DNA of 64,000 nucleotides. Source: Amblyornis subalaris (Eukaryota > Chordata > Aves > Passeriformes > Ptilonorhynchidae). Of the stretch, positions 11,085 through 25,400 are shown one piece after another; within the stretch, counting starts at the first letter, position 1, and each line of letters begins with the position of its first letter. Location: contig JACAXG010000018.1 in NCBI GenBank assembly GCA_018881555.1, positions 7,501,634 through 7,565,633 of the forward strand. The letters are read 5' to 3'. The translations under genes and the position numbers were made by a program. Below the pieces are notes generated by a model, which saw nothing but the letters and a program-made list of their open reading frames with translations, had not been told where the DNA came from and did no database searches.

Positions 11085-12920
11085 TAAGTCATTTGCTTGA
11101 ATACCTGTATGAGAAAATACAGTAAAGTAAAAGGGGGGTTAAAGTAGCTGGAAGGGGTGACTGCTCTAAATCTTGTGGAAAGGAATGGAAATCTTTAAAT
11201 NGATTTAGGCAGGCGTTGAATCAGACCTTATCACAGAAGGTGGGACCAAGACAGTTCAAAGCAGAAACTCCTCCACACATTTCCACCTTTTTCTTTTTTT
11301 TTTTTTTAAATTTTCATACTATTCAGGCTTCCCCAGCTTTCCCCTATGAACGCAACAGGGATAAAGCACTGACATTGCATCAGCTGTCATCATTTGGGAC
11401 ATCTTTGTTCCCAAGGAATTTAGTATTTGCTGAACGTCCTTTGCTCTGGGACACTGCTTATTTATTGTTTTGTAAGTGGGTACCAGGGAAGATTCATGCC
11501 TCCTCTCCAAAAGAGCTATGACTGTGCTTTCATTATTTCATGTCTATCAACAAATAAGGCAACTTTGCTACTTCTGTGTTTGTCCCTAATGGATCTCTAC
11601 CGTTCTAAAATTCCCCAACAATCTGGCACAATTAAACATTATTTGTTGTTTCTGCTCTTTTGAACTCCACACACAGAAGTGCAGGTCAGGGCAATGCATT
11701 TAACCAAAAACATTGAAAGGACTGTGTAGGATTCATGCTGAAATAGAGACTTCTCCAGAGTGCACCTTTNCCTTTTGCACATTGCAGGCTCTCCCTTCCT
11801 CTCTGAGGAACAAAGTAAAAATAGGAAACTGTCAGAATGGAAGATTATTTTAATTTATGTTGCAAGTTGCTATGTAAAAAAAAACCCCTCTGAAAAAACA
11901 GCAAACCAACACCCAAGAGCACTTTATCGTAATATTATTACCAATTTATTAAACCAAGATTGCATAGACTGGAGAAATCAGTGTGACACATCCCAGGGGG
12001 TTTTCTGGAGGTAGACCTCCAGCTGTTTCATTCTCACATGCACTCCTNTTTACAAAGATATGGAAAAATATTTGCACTTCAGTTCAATGCAACACAATTT
12101 TACATTGTTTGCAGGTTTTCTTTAAGGCAGAGTAGGAGCATGCATAGCAATCTAGAGATGCACACTTTGGGGAGACAGGGCTACCATCTTCCAGGGAGAG
12201 TGGGGGAAAACACATCGTGGTTGTTAATTTATATCCTGGACAATGCTATAAATCGAAGCATTGCTGACAATTCCTGCCCAGTAAACATGCTCAATTTCAT
12301 CTCCTGTAAAAAGGCGAGCAAGCACTAAATAGCAACACATTTTGATTTTCATTTAGCCACTTTAATGATAGGTGATGTTAGTGGAAAAGATCATTTATCT
12401 TCAGATTTATTTTATATGAGATAAAAGGCCTTGCCAATTTTTTAAAATTCATTTACACAAGTGAATAAATCTTCCCAAACAATAAGTGAGAAAGTCATAT
12501 TTCTTTAAGTTTGCTAAAATCTGAAAATGCTGATCTTGGAGTGAAATAGACAGCACTGGCATTTTAATCAAGAACATAAAGACTCCTCTTCTAAATAAGA
12601 AGCACAGCTATACTTCAGAAAAAAATATCTCTCATTCAGAGGACAGCCTTTTTTAATGCATTTTGTCAAAAATCTCTGATAAGTCAGGAGAGACACGTGC
12701 AATTTTTATATCCCCTTCATTTTTAGATCAGTTCCAATGTGAAGGCTACCTAAAAATAGACAGGACCTAACCTTTCAAATATCTATACTGCTGCATACCA
12801 CGAATGCAAGCTTTCAGTGCCTCTCATGGCTTTCAAGAGCCTTGTGCTGTCTTCTCCTCTAGCACATTAACCCATGTTGCCTATTGCACCCAGGCATGAG
12901 ACAAGCTGCAAGTTGCAATG

Positions 12921-12934
12921 TGCAGTGCACTGCA
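12921..12934. repeat. 14-bp perfect palindrome TGCAGTGCACTGCA
   Basis: A self-complementary 14-mer inside a wider TGCA-rich patch (about 12905-12940). It has no assigned function. Confidence 0.7.
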
Positions 12935-14559
12935 ATATGTGATACATGTCCATTGAGACACACAAGAAGCAAGATCACGAAAACCAGCCTTCCCTTTTAG
13001 CTATTTGATTTTTGCCACAAAAAGGACACTGACAACATTGAACCTGTTAAGCGGGGATGTGAAAATGAAGCTGTGCCGGCTGCCCCAGCAGTTCTGTTCA
13101 GAAAGCACAGGCTGTCTGGTTTGCAGCACACCACTCTTAAAAATATGAAGGGGAACAATAAGCTCTTTTATTGTTTTCTGCAGTGCTTGCAGACACAGTT
13201 CTACCCATCTAAAGAAGAGACTTTGCTACAGTGCACTGAACTGAGTAACTGGTGTAGAATTACGAGACAGCAGAATACATGGTAACTATTTCTTTGCATT
13301 ACACTTTCTAAACTGTGATTCTGCCTGGCCTGAACGGTATAGGTCAAATTCATCCCAAGCACAATCCCAGCAATTTCAGGTCAGTGGTACCCGAAAAATC
13401 AATAGCATTTAAGTTGATGAAGTTGTAACAAGGGGGATTTTGGCCCAGGCTGTACAAATACTTACTTTTATTGTATATATTCTTCGCTTGGTATTATGCT
13501 GTATTTCATTTTCTCTAATGCTTAACACTCTATTTAGCAGGTCCTAAAGCCATGCTAGGAGCTGAAACAGGAGAAATCTGTACTAAAATCAGGTTGTGGG
13601 GCTGCCCTGGAGGCTTTGAGTGACTGTGACTTTTGCTTACACGTAATAGAAAATCACCCTTGTACCAGTTGTTAGATAGCTACTCCTAGCAGGAACAAGC
13701 TCGTAAGGACTTGCTTTTCTTTGTTTACTGTCATGCTCTGCTCTGATGGAGTCAGAAGTTTGTCAAGGCATTTTATTCTGTCAGAAAATGAATAAAATAT
13801 CTTACACTGATAAAATAATGAAACAAAGCAGCATCAGACTAAGTGAATTCCTTCAAAGAATTTTGGATGGAAAACGTCTTACCTGCTGACAAGGGAGGCA
13901 AGAATAGCAAACAAAAGCATAGGAATAAAAGCTATTCAATAAAATATCGATTTCATTATCACCACCTATTCAACTTAATTTTCTTGGCATCCATATCCCT
14001 AATGCAGGTTTGTGATAGATCGTACAATCACTTTTTAATTAAGCCCTACTGTGCTTTGTATTAAGAATAAGGCAGTATACATTATGGCACAATATATCTA
14101 CCAAAATATTTAATGCTTATCCTTTTCATTTTGGTATTTAAAGGTTGTTCTCTTAGGAGGTGGTATCAGTATTTAACAACATTCTTGACAGTAAGTATAA
14201 AAACAAAAAGCTTCATACTTAATCTAGCCATGTCAAAACTGAAACTCCTTAAAATAATTGCTTTCNGAATATATGGTATTGCTATTGCATTCTTTTATTA
14301 TTACTCAGCTTTCAACATCCTAAGATGCAAAACTTCTTCCTTCTCCTACATACTGATGAGATAGGAACTGGCACAAGGATAGAAAACTGATATTTGACCA
14401 GTTGAATGGTAAATGAAACAGATGTTATCATGTTACAAGACATATTTAATGAGAAGCTGTAGAAGACTGGCAGCTTCCTGGGTTGGTAGTATTTTCTTTG
14501 TGTTTTAGGTCTCTTTTGGTGTATTGCAGCTCTGCTGCTTGGGCTGGGGCAGATCCTCT

Positions 14560-14581
14560 AGAAGAAGAGTGCTCTTCTTCT
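14560..14581. repeat. inverted repeat, 10-bp arms with 2-nt spacer
   Basis: AGAAGAAGAG, then TG, then CTCTTCTTCT. The arms are perfect and switch from purine to pyrimidine. It could extrude as a tight hairpin. It has no assigned function. Confidence 0.75.
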
Positions 14582-17500
14582 GGTGGAGTACTGGCACTTT
14601 TCAGGGGGCAACATTCACTTTAATTACTAAAATGTACCTACCTTCTTCCAAGTAAGAAAAGGCTGTTGTTGCATATATAATGTGGTTTTAGTTTTTAATG
14701 CCAGAAATGAATCAGTAAACATAGTTACATTATGGTATACTATTTCTTATTCTGTACCCATAGTAACCAAATTAATCTCAAGGCGCTGCTGGCATTAATT
14801 CAATCTGAAGCTCATACTTTGGATTTCACATAGGTGCCTTCATCCTATTCTTCTTCTCAACTAATAAAATGTTAATATATGGCAATATATTTATTTCTGG
14901 TTCAGTTCAAGTTGAGGTGTGCAGTACTTTGCAGAAACCTAATTAATATCAATCATACATTAGAACACTCTGTGGTTTAGTATACAAAAAAAAAAATGTT
15001 TCTAGCACATGAGGATGAAACAGAGGACCCAAGAATTCCTTTCTAGCTGTAACTTCTCTGTCTCTAGGATAGGGAAGGCCAGTTTTTCTTTACCCTTTAA
15101 TCTCCATTAAATAAAAAAATCCCTAAAATACAGCAAAGAACTACACTAAATAAATCACAAATTATAAAAAAAAATAACAAGAGTAAGGAGATCTAGGAAG
15201 ATGAGGGTCTGACATCTTCCCCTGTACCACCATGAGTTTGGTGCACAANGGAAATGAACTAGTTCCCACAGTGATTCAGAAGTTGCTGGAGCCTTCAGCA
15301 ACAGCAACTTTTTTTTTCCACTGGAACAGCCTTCAGCCCAAAAAACCATCCAGCTGATAGTGAAAAAGTATCTCCACATCCCAGGAATTATGCTTGAACT
15401 GCTCAGGAGACATAAGCAGCTCAACACCTGTGGTGTTGCTAGATCTACTCTAGACCTCAGCGCAAAGAAATCCAGTTGTTTTGACAGAACTTAATTTGGG
15501 CAGTCTGATATCCCAGGCACACTACTATCATAAAGTCTCAAAATCTGCTCTACTTCCCATAGTTAAGAGAGGTTTTGCAGCAACAGCTCACATTTCCTGG
15601 AGCCCTTTTTAGCTAGCTGCTACTATTCCCATGGATTCCCAGGAGCACTACTGTCTGCGAGTATTTTGGTGCTTTCAAAATGCCCACCTAAGACAAATTA
15701 CTGCACTGAATGGTGCCCAGCTTGATTCAACCACTGACAGAGCAACAGGACCAGATTCTGTCACTCTTATTCACCACATACAACAAGCAGTCCCATCAAA
15801 AGGGTGAGCTGATGTGAAGAGTTAAGGCAATACGAGCAGAGGGAATGTACGTGAGCTGCAGCTCACCAGGTGAAGATTTCCACTCTGAAAAGAATCGCCA
15901 TCATGCCAGTGTTGCTCTGCATGGAAGCTCAGGCCTCAAGCTGTACATGGGTCATAGACCTGCTGCAAAGCTTGTCTTTGGCTTACAAAGATCCCATCCT
16001 CTGGCACAAGTCACAGAGATGTTTGAGCAAGCCCACAGCCAGGTTGCATTGTCTGACTGCCCACCACTGCTGGACACAGGAGACTCAGTGGGTCTCTCCA
16101 TCAGGCACATCACTCAAGGATATATGAAGAGAAGCTCAAGCCCAGCCTTTGTAAAAGAACCCACCCCAGATGAACCTCCGCACCACAGAACCACATCAAA
16201 CAGCTGGGGTTCACAGAGCTCCCCTGATCATTTCAGGTTCCTGACTCAGTAATCAAGCAGCAAAACTCTCAGGGGGGCCCTAGTGTGCCCCTGGGCACTC
16301 CCACAGGGCTCCCACTGGCCTTGAGCCCTACCTGCATACTGCATCCAAGGGCACAATACAGTCCTTCACTTTTACCAACTGCTACAGATTAAGAATTCCT
16401 AGAATGGCTCAAACACGTAGCAGTTCAAATGTGGGTGCTTTCAGACTTCTTTTCCAAATTATGTCCTTTGCCAGCTTCAAAAAAACAGATGGAAAATACG
16501 TCCCTAAATGTGCACCCTTGTGATCATTCCAAAAGGAAAGCAGCACCAAGTAGCTTAAAACGTTTGCTAGAAAAACTCTTTTCCATATCATGCAAATAGC
16601 AGACAAAAATAACTGCTAGGCAATTGATATACATACAAATATTGGTTATTTTAAACAGTAATTTGTTATTGAGGACATCTCACTGAAATATTATAATATT
16701 CAATTTCCTCTGCATTTGCATGGAAAAGGAGCTGGAGAGCGCATGATCATTCATTTAACTATTACATAAATACGTCTATCATAAGATCACACGGCTTTCA
16801 AGCCAGAGTTCAAACACATGTATAATGCATGAGAGTATGATGAAGAAACTTGTGAACTCACAGGTCTCGTAGCACAATCTCAATCAGATACAAGCTTGGT
16901 GTAAATATGTACAGTATCGTGTGCTTTCCAATAGCACCATGTCTCCAGGCAGCAGTCTGACATCAGCAAAGGAGACAGGTGGTTCCCTTTCCAACCCGGG
17001 AGGGGTGCAAAAAAGGAGTTAAGACACTGTGTAAATACAGCAATATTTTTTCCTCAGTGTTTAGCTACAGTTTTCAACCCTTAATGAAAATTCAGTGCAT
17101 GAACAATTCTCATAACATCTTTGCTACAAATCAGTGAGTGGATGTCATGTCCTAAGATATTTATAACCTTAAAGGTAGTGGTAAGTGATACTGTTTGGCA
17201 GCCTTGGTTTAGAAGTGCTGAAGTTATTTGCCTTTTGGTTTCATAAGAAAGGAGCTCCAAAAAGCCACAAAAACCCAGTTTCCTTGCTCTAAATGTATCC
17301 TTTTCCTATAGCAGATCACTGTTACTAATAATGCCTGTAAGAATGACAAACAACAGTCAATCACAGGCACAGAGCAGGTCACAACTGCTTTTAGCTAGCT
17401 CAACTTTGTAAACTCTAACGGTGTGAGATATGCTAAACCCTGCACAATCCACAGTAGTTTGATTTTGAATCTCACATTACAAGAGTTCACATGTACGCTA

Positions 17501-18405
17501 ACCTGCATATAGAATAACCCAGTTCGGCCTTTCTTTCCTATCTGTACATAAATAGATACTTTTTTTTTACACAGTGACAGCCACTGCCTCTTAAACCATT
17601 TTCTTTTGTTGCATTTCCTTAGAAACACAAATCTTGTTCCTTGGCAGCAGTTGCTGTAAGTGCTGTACCACATGCCCAAACTAGTTCTCACTCACAGCTT
17701 TAATTCACAGTAAGTGGCACGAAAGGAGGTCAACACTTCTCAGAAACCACTTTCATTTCTTTGCTGCTTCAGTATCTATTCTATAAAGCCATCCGCCCTA
17801 ACAGAAAGAAAGTTGTTTCTTATATTGTGTCCCTTGCTTTTTTATTATTGTCATCTTTATGGAATGGGCTGCAGAATATATCTGATGGAATAAAAGAAGA
17901 TTATTCCTGAAACCACATTCCTGGTCTCCATTTTGCAAGGTCCTAAAAATATAAGTAAAAAGAAAATAAAAATTAATACTTTCTGCAACAAAAACAAAAT
18001 GACCCTTTCTTTTCCTGTGTAGAAAGGCTTTATATAGATGGCATCTTACAACTCAGTGTCAGTCACCATGTCTTACTTTCAGTTCAATTTACTTGCTTAC
18101 AGAATGATTATTTTTTTTATCAATCCAACCAAGACATCATGGAGGTTTAAAATCAAACAGCCTTCTTTTTGCCATGATGCATCACTGGCAAGAGGAATGG
18201 CCTTGCTGACAATATTTTGCTGTCACATTTGCCTCCACAGCTTCACTGCCTTCTCTGTGATCAATGAAAACAGATTTTGACCTCATCTATTTCATTTCAG
18301 ACCATATTCTGCCCTGAGGCACACAAGTACAACCTATCATAGTTATAGTGGCAATTGGGGNAGAATTTGTTCCTTTCCTGACAATTCAATATGTGATTCA
18401 TGAAC

Positions 18406-18419
18406 CAGAATTGAATCCA
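18406..18419 (-). other. weak candidate relic of PPARGC1A alternative exon 1b
   Basis: The minus strand reads TGGATTCAATTCTG. As I remember it, the coding end of mammalian alternative exon 1b (isoform PGC-1alpha-b, encoding Met-Asp-Ser-Ile-Leu-Lys) differs from this 14-mer by one base. The distance to the exon 1 ATG is about 14.3 kb, close to the roughly 13.7 kb reported for exon 1b in mouse. Against it: the ATG equivalent reads CTG here, and the only following GT (GTTCAT) is a poor donor. The surrounding frame is open (about 18343-18546) but has no other similarity that I can see. A TATA-like AAATAAAAT lies about 160 bp upstream. It may be a degenerate exon or chance. Confidence 0.18.
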
Positions 18420-18429
18420 GCTCTCCTTT

Positions 18430-21400
18430 CCTAGAGCTCCTCTGGTTCTTCGGCATTAGCATCAGTAAAAAAAGCAGCAAAGATGAATTTATGTTGGTCA
18501 TATCAGCAGCACTGGCTGGGTAGTCAATAATCAGACTGCTCAGCAAGATGCTACCTGAACAAAAGTTAGTTACTGTATTTTATTTACACAGCTTATTCTG
18601 TAGTCTGCTTGCTTGCTTCACTTCTCCCTCTGTTGTTTAACTAACGGGATCATAAGACCTGGAAAAACACCTCCTAGTCTTGAACATTTCTAATTGGCCT
18701 AATAAAGCAAACCTAAAAAAATATTATCTTCTCCATAACCATCACCTTAAAAAACACACCCATGCCACTTAGACACGGAATACATGGTGTATTCACAGGG
18801 TATGCAATTGCAGGCAGTAACCGGATGATCAAGTTTCCCATTAATCCCCAAGACAATGGACCACTTTTGAAAATACAAGCTCCATTTATATTCACACATG
18901 ACTCCATGTGCCAACACCTGCATTCTTTCACACAGCTCACTGTACAGCAAGCACACTTCAGCACACACAGTCTCATATGGACACAGCAAGGCCATCTGAG
19001 ATGTGCAGCACTCCAACACACCTATGCTGTGGGGCACTCCCTCTGCACCACCTACAGAAGTCGGAGAGTCTATTCGAGACCACTCTGGGAGTGCTGGCAC
19101 TCCAGAGCCAATACCAGGAGCTCTTTTTGAACCCTGGAAGACTCCAGCCTCACTCAGGATGACAGGCATTGCATGCATAGATTGTATCGTGATTTTCTGC
19201 AGGACAGTTCCCAAGCAGAGGCAAGGTTGACATCACTTTGAAAACCACATCCAAGACATCTAATGAACTGCATACAAGAGACTAATCTATAGTAAATTTG
19301 ATGTACAGTAAAAATAAACTCCTTAATATAACAAAAGCACTAATCAACATATTGCATATTAGGCCTGCAAAGCGCCAATAATCTGATGAAGAGGAGTAAT
19401 ACTAGATAGTTCCAGTTTCCTCAGTTATTTAACTATTCACGTCACATCACGTCCTTGATGAAAATCAAGGAAAACAATGCCTGCGGAACCACACATAAAA
19501 ACTCACATGCAGGATTTCAGCTAAAATTTGAGTTTAGATTTGAATGTAAAGAGAAAAAAACTATTCAACAATAAAACAACAAAAATACAGCTCAGGACCT
19601 CCAAGTCCTGCTGCATATTGCTATTGTACTGGTTATGAGAAAACAATTTTCGGAAGCAAATTATTTTAATTTCCCTTATCATTTAAGAAAAATGCATTCA
19701 AAGCAAAACACAGAGCCTGATCCTGCCCTTCTGCAAGACCATCAATAGCAGCCTTACCACAAACTCCAGTGAAGCAGGATTTATCCTTTCCCGTGGGCCA
19801 TGGTCTGACTCCTTAATTCAACACCTTATTCACCAACTTGTTCCGTGAGATTAGCTGTGGTTTCAAGAGTTACTCATTCAAAGCAATGGGTCTACAAACA
19901 CCCTCTTTCTCTGTAATACCAGACCGAAGAAGATATGAATAATTTGGGGAACATTACCAAAGGCTCAGGGAGAAACTCAGTATCTTCTGTGGGGTTTTCT
20001 TTGGAGTGAGAGACCTTCCTGGGTTTGAAAATCAGCCTTGTAATGAAATAAATAGAACTCCCTTCTCTTCCTTTTTTTTTTCAGGTAACATGACCTAAAA
20101 AAGGATTTGCAAACAGACTTGGAGAGGAGAGAGAGCTCTTGTGTTTATTGGATTTTTGTTTATTTTCTGCAGTTGTTTCAGAGAGTTTATCAAAATTTTC
20201 AAACATCTGTCAATCTTACAAGGTTCATCTTTTCCAAGTGTAATGTGTCTAGCTTAATTTTCTTTTATTTCTTAGTATATTTATTACACTTTCTAATAAC
20301 TATCCGAATGCCCACACAGTGCTTTAAATGGAGCTGCAAATATCCCCTGCATCACCATCAGCGAAAAGCTTCTCCTTCTAAAGGGAAGTAAAAGCCAGCA
20401 CGACTTTTTGATCTACTATTTGCTATTTTGTAAAACTGCAGGAAAACTTCTGCCTTAAGGGCCGAGCCCTGTTCCTTCGGCAGCGAAGCAGACCGAGAGG
20501 GGTCTGTGTGCTGCACCGGAGTCATGCTTGGAGGCAGAGCACAGAAGCGATGAGCCTGCCAGAAGTGCTGATTCACTGCAGCCACTGAAGAGGTTGCTTA
20601 GTAGCTAAGCTGGGGTGGAAAAAGATGGCACAGAGCAGAGGGGCATCTTCATCGGTGCAAATAAATAAACAGGAGGGAATGCCAAAGTTGTTGCAGAGAA
20701 TGGTTTCCCTGAGANCTCTGCTTAATACATGTGTGTTAGTTCATTTATTGGAACAAAACCTGTTAATACAGCTCTAGCCATAGGGGGAAAAAAATACTTG
20801 CAAATGCACAGAAGTCATGTAAATCAGAACTGCTGCTCTATTTTACAAGAAATTTTCTCCATTAATTAATTTCATGACTTAGAGCAAATGAGCATGGTTG
20901 GAAACACGGGACCCTGCTGATACCAATCTCACAGCATAGGATACTTTCGTTTCTCTCTCTCAGATATATAGCAGATGTACTCCCTGGCTCGAATCCAGGT
21001 GCAGACTAGGTACTTTTTGTGGCTAAAACACCGCCTTCTAACCTGGTTAAGTCTACTAGTAACTTTTTCTGGCTTGGAGTTAGAAAATATCACATAAACC
21101 CCCAGGATTTTAAAATCCAAATTCTCAGAGTTGTCACATTTATAATTAGAACGATCTGATACGACTGGCATTAGTGTGAGGTAGGAACATATCACAGAGG
21201 GCCAAGCAGACAAACTAAAATATTTCTCACCGTTAAAAAGGGAATTCTTCCAAGTAGAAATGTCAGTTGAGTCACAAGGGCTCTGTGCAAAAGTAGCACC
21301 TCTTCATCCTCATACCTACTCTTACAAAGTCCTATGCTGCTGCCTAACTTAGCCCAACAGACCACATCACCTACCAAAGCCCTGAAAACAATCCTGGGTC

Positions 21401-21690
21401 TCTGTGCTAAACCCAGATCCTCCTCCAAGTAGAAAATTACTTTTCTGTAAGTACAGGTTGTTTCAGAGCTACCTGTAACACCCCCAAACACCCACCAAAA
21501 ATCCTGTAATACCCCATATATAAAGACAGCATCTCTGTTGATACCGCAAATAAGAAGCTATGCCCCCACACTGAAAAAAATGATGTTTGATAAAACACTT
21601 TGTCACAGTATTCCCGGATGCAGAACTGGTTGCAAGAGTAACCTTTCTATGTGCTGATAAAAGTACTTTTCAAGTTGTTTACCCCCATGC
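18430..21690. other. non-coding stretch, no gene seen
   Basis: Open frames overlap on both strands near 18.7-19.2 kb (up to 155 codons, minus), but they have no domain, no codon signal I can recognise and no splice framework. I treat them as chance frames in a moderately GC-richer patch. Confidence 0.55.
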
Positions 21691-21691
21691 T

Positions 21692-21757
21692 GAAGAAGGA
21701 GAAAAAGGAAGTAGGAAAGAAAGAGAAGAAAAGAGAGAAGGAAGAAAGGATGGAGGG
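21692..21757 (+). repeat. polypurine tract
   Basis: About 66 nt of almost pure A/G on the plus strand (GAA/GGA/AAAGA units) with two pyrimidine interruptions. Such tracts can form triplex DNA. Several open frames here are by-products of the low complexity. Confidence 0.8.
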
Positions 21758-22382
21758 TACACTACTGTAGCTACTGAATAAGCAAACAAACCAGCAACAG
21801 AAAAAATGAGAACAGCTGTAAGGAACCTGGCAGCACCAGCACGTTGAGTGAAACAATAAAAAAGAGCCTGGAAGACAAGAGAAACCCTGGATGCAGATAC
21901 TAACGTTTTCTTTTTTTTTTCTGGAAGAGGATTTATGATACCAGATTTTGGTTGACTCCTAATACTCACACCTGGATAAATACAAATGAAATTAATTTCA
22001 CAGCTGCAATGTTTCCACATTTGGAACATGGTCATTTGTGGAAAGAAACCCTATCATGAGGTGTCAAAAAGGAACATAAAACATAACATGCAATACATTT
22101 TGAGAGACATCAATCATAATTATATGAAACCTAATAAAGCTGCTCCAGGGAGAGGTGGATGGAGTTGCCCAGTAGAGTGCCTGGCCTGCAGTGCAGATGG
22201 CAAAGCTCAATCCAGGCAAATACAGTGGGAAGGCCAGAGAAGCTCATGTGAATCAAATAATAACAGTAATGTGTCTCTTCCTTCTGCCATCTGGTCACCG
22301 AAATCAGTGTGAAAGCAGCAGTGAGATGAAAATGCTATGGTCAGGTATTAGGTTATAACTTCCTACATGACCTGAGATTGCA

Positions 22383-22437
22383 ACCATCATCCCTCATCCC
22401 TCTTACTTCCACATGACAACCCTCATCCCTCTTATAT
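22383..22437. repeat. short imperfect tandem duplication
   Basis: A unit containing CCCTCATCCCTCTTA occurs twice about 35 bp apart, followed by ACTTCC in the first copy and TATCC in the second. A local duplication with no other feature. Confidence 0.65.
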
Positions 22438-22439
22438 CC

Positions 22440-25400
22440 TAAACTAAATCACTGGTCTCAAAAGTTTTACTAGCATAGTATGGCCAGTCCTCATTCTAAT
22501 ATATTTAATTTTTCTTGAAAATCAGTAGAAACTGATCTGTAACATAGACATGGTATTAAAACACACCACTGGTAAGTGAAGAGATGGTGATACTCCTCAA
22601 AGAAAATATGAAAAATTTCAGAATACTATGTCTGAGAAACAAGGTGTGACAATTATTTCAGAGTGAGGGCAGGAGTAGTTTATCTGTTCACAGTCCTTCC
22701 TCTCTTTACCCCATGACAAGACTTGCAAATTTTGCTGTTTCAGTGCTTGGGAGAATGAAAAATTGTGCTGTCCATTAGTCTCTATGCCACACCTACAAAA
22801 TACATCTCCAGGAAAGTAATATTTTCCTTGTTGCTTTCTGCTGGTGAGGGTCATATTATTAATGTATGTGGCTCACCTTCCTGCAGCCAGGCACGCCCAC
22901 AACAGGAGACAAGACCCGCAAACTGGTCACATTTGTACCAAAAAAGCATGAGGTTCTTCAAAACACAAGATCCACAATTTCATAAAATGGGTCAGTGCTG
23001 AAGAAAAGTCTCTTTTCCGGGAATTAAAATAGGCAATTTGCTTTCTGGTATTTCACCTGCCGCCCATATTATCACAAGCATGAAAAATTAATGGCTCTAA
23101 CTATATTATAGCACCACTATGCTCTACACTGTCATGAACACTCGAAAGGATATTGCCCCTGTGAGAAGGTGAACTAGTACACCAGCTTTCCTGGATAAAC
23201 CAGGGTAAAAACTAGGAAGAATGACAACCAATTTTTACAAATAAGCTGAAGAGAGCTCTTTGTAAGGTTTGGGTTTTTTCTTGTTTTGGTTTTCAGTATT
23301 AACACTTTGGGCACCTAGTATTAATCCCTCCTATATTTCTCAGCTCTTGTGTAGAAAACACAGCACAGTCCTACAGCTGCGGCATTTCGAAGTCTGCACA
23401 ACATGCTGTACATGCCATTGCTTGACATTTTATTGACAACAAAGGCCCGCAGCACAGCAGTGCTTTTAGAGATGGGATTAACATAATGAACTCCATCTTC
23501 ATGGCTTTTTCATGGCATTTCTTTATATGAAAGAGTGAAAAAACACCCAAACCAGAAACAAACATTTTTTTTCTAGTCTTTTAGGACATAGTCCCCTCTG
23601 AAACAATTGTACAGTACTAAAGGACAGAAAAGTAAAGGAGCACATTTGTACTTGTAAGGGGAATATAACTGCTGAAGAACTAGGGGAAAAAAAGATACTG
23701 ACCTTTCTATAGGTCAAGAAGAGCTCAAGTGTGGGGCCTGCACTAGTACAATATTACAGCCGATGGAGTAAGCTCCATCATGAGATGGTAACATGAACAA
23801 CACTGATCCTTCCACATGGGACTCCTTATCGCCCATTGACAGGCTGAAAGGGTTTTGCAGCAATGCAAAACACCAAGGTTTCAAAATTCCTAAAAATACA
23901 TGTAAAAAAACCCAGCAGATATTGCTTATCTCAGTCCCAAGTCAAACGGTCCTCATGCATGAGTAGCATGGACAAACACAGCCATTGAACCCAGCCTAGG
24001 TTTGCCAGACGTCCAGCCCATATTTGCAAGATGGCTCTAAATGCAGGAAAGAGAGTAGCACCCTGGGCAGGAATCAGCAATTTTGTCTGTAAAGCTCTGA
24101 TCTTCCCCTCTTAAAGCTTCAAGAAAACTCTTCAATGAAAAACTGCTTGGCAGAGTTTCCATCTGTTCTTGGCTGGACTCACTAGCCAAGTCTGTAGCAC
24201 ACAGAGCTTTGCTTTATTTTCTTCCTGGTATATAAGTAAAACTCCACAATATTACTGGTTTTTACAGAATGAAGTGCAGCAATCACACAGCCATCAGCCC
24301 AGCCTAAATGTAGTTGCTAAAAAATGAATTTAGACAATTAAGAATTATGGTTTCTGATTTTTGCAAATTTTCTTTCTTACCTTTTGGTCTGTCCCTTTCT
24401 GAAGTCTGTATCCAAGCCTTCCTTTTTGTAGCCTTCTACAAACACTTAAAAAAACTACCTAAGTATCTATATGAATAACTTACTCAGAACCTTTTCTGGG
24501 CAACAACAGAAGAACATAGTAATTTGGTATGACCTCAAACAACAATTTAATCATGTTGCAAAGGTACCTTAGTAAGAGATCAAAGAAAAAAAAATCCCAA
24601 TAGTTACCAACTGCAGCAATAACCTGTCTGCAACTGAATTCTTGGCTTTAAGCTAACATATTATATCCACTTAAAAATTAAAAGCTTCAAGCTCAACATG
24701 TGAACTCCTTACAAAAATGGGGCAAATTACTCTGGTCACTGTGGAAGTAAAGGGTATTCAGCATCTGTCCTAAAAGTTTTGTCAACTTGCAGAATCATAA
24801 CTCAATTTCTTTAGGAAGTTCTGAGATGCTTTCTGAAAACCAAACCTCCACCCTGGTTCATAATCTTTGTTTAAAAAAGACAAGTAATCTACATTGTGGA
24901 AAGAGGATGTGCTCATTTTCCTGACGTACTTTTCTGTGACCTGAACCCTCAGTTATATAAGAGTGGGACGCATGGACAATTCATTCTTAATGCTAGCTCA
25001 GTCCTGGCCTCTCCTGGGCACTGGCTGAAAATAATACTAAACCATGCTGAATCATTTACAGTAGCTTTATGATGTGGATTATCATTCAGCAAGGACTGAC
25101 CTGACCCCATCACACTCATTTCATGCAGCAACACAGACTGGACTCCAGAATCTAACAAATGCCACCCACACTGGCACCAACACAAGTCATGCATTCATGT
25201 AGAAGGCTCAATCATAGAATAAAGTTGCTTTAAATTTATCCTTGTACTAAGCCTTCAGCAATTGTCATATCCATGCCTCTTCTGTCAGCATAAGCAGTGC
25301 TTTAAAACTATAAGCTGCCCAGACATATATACAGTTTTTTATTTCAAGCAGCTTCCCCACTCTTATTTTCAGAAGGGTACTAGCCATTATGAGAAAATAT

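Larger units (their letters stand above)
11090..18342. other. non-coding upstream stretch, no gene seen
   Basis: No gene, RNA or recognisable transposon. Two palindromes are listed separately. A 135-codon open frame at 15845-16252 (+) has no recognisable motif and no splice context, and is treated as chance. Confidence 0.55.

Noticed and set aside
18747..19214. 155-codon minus and 122-codon plus overlapping open frames
   Set aside because: Overlapping frames on both strands with no recognisable domain; they fit chance in a locally GC-richer region.
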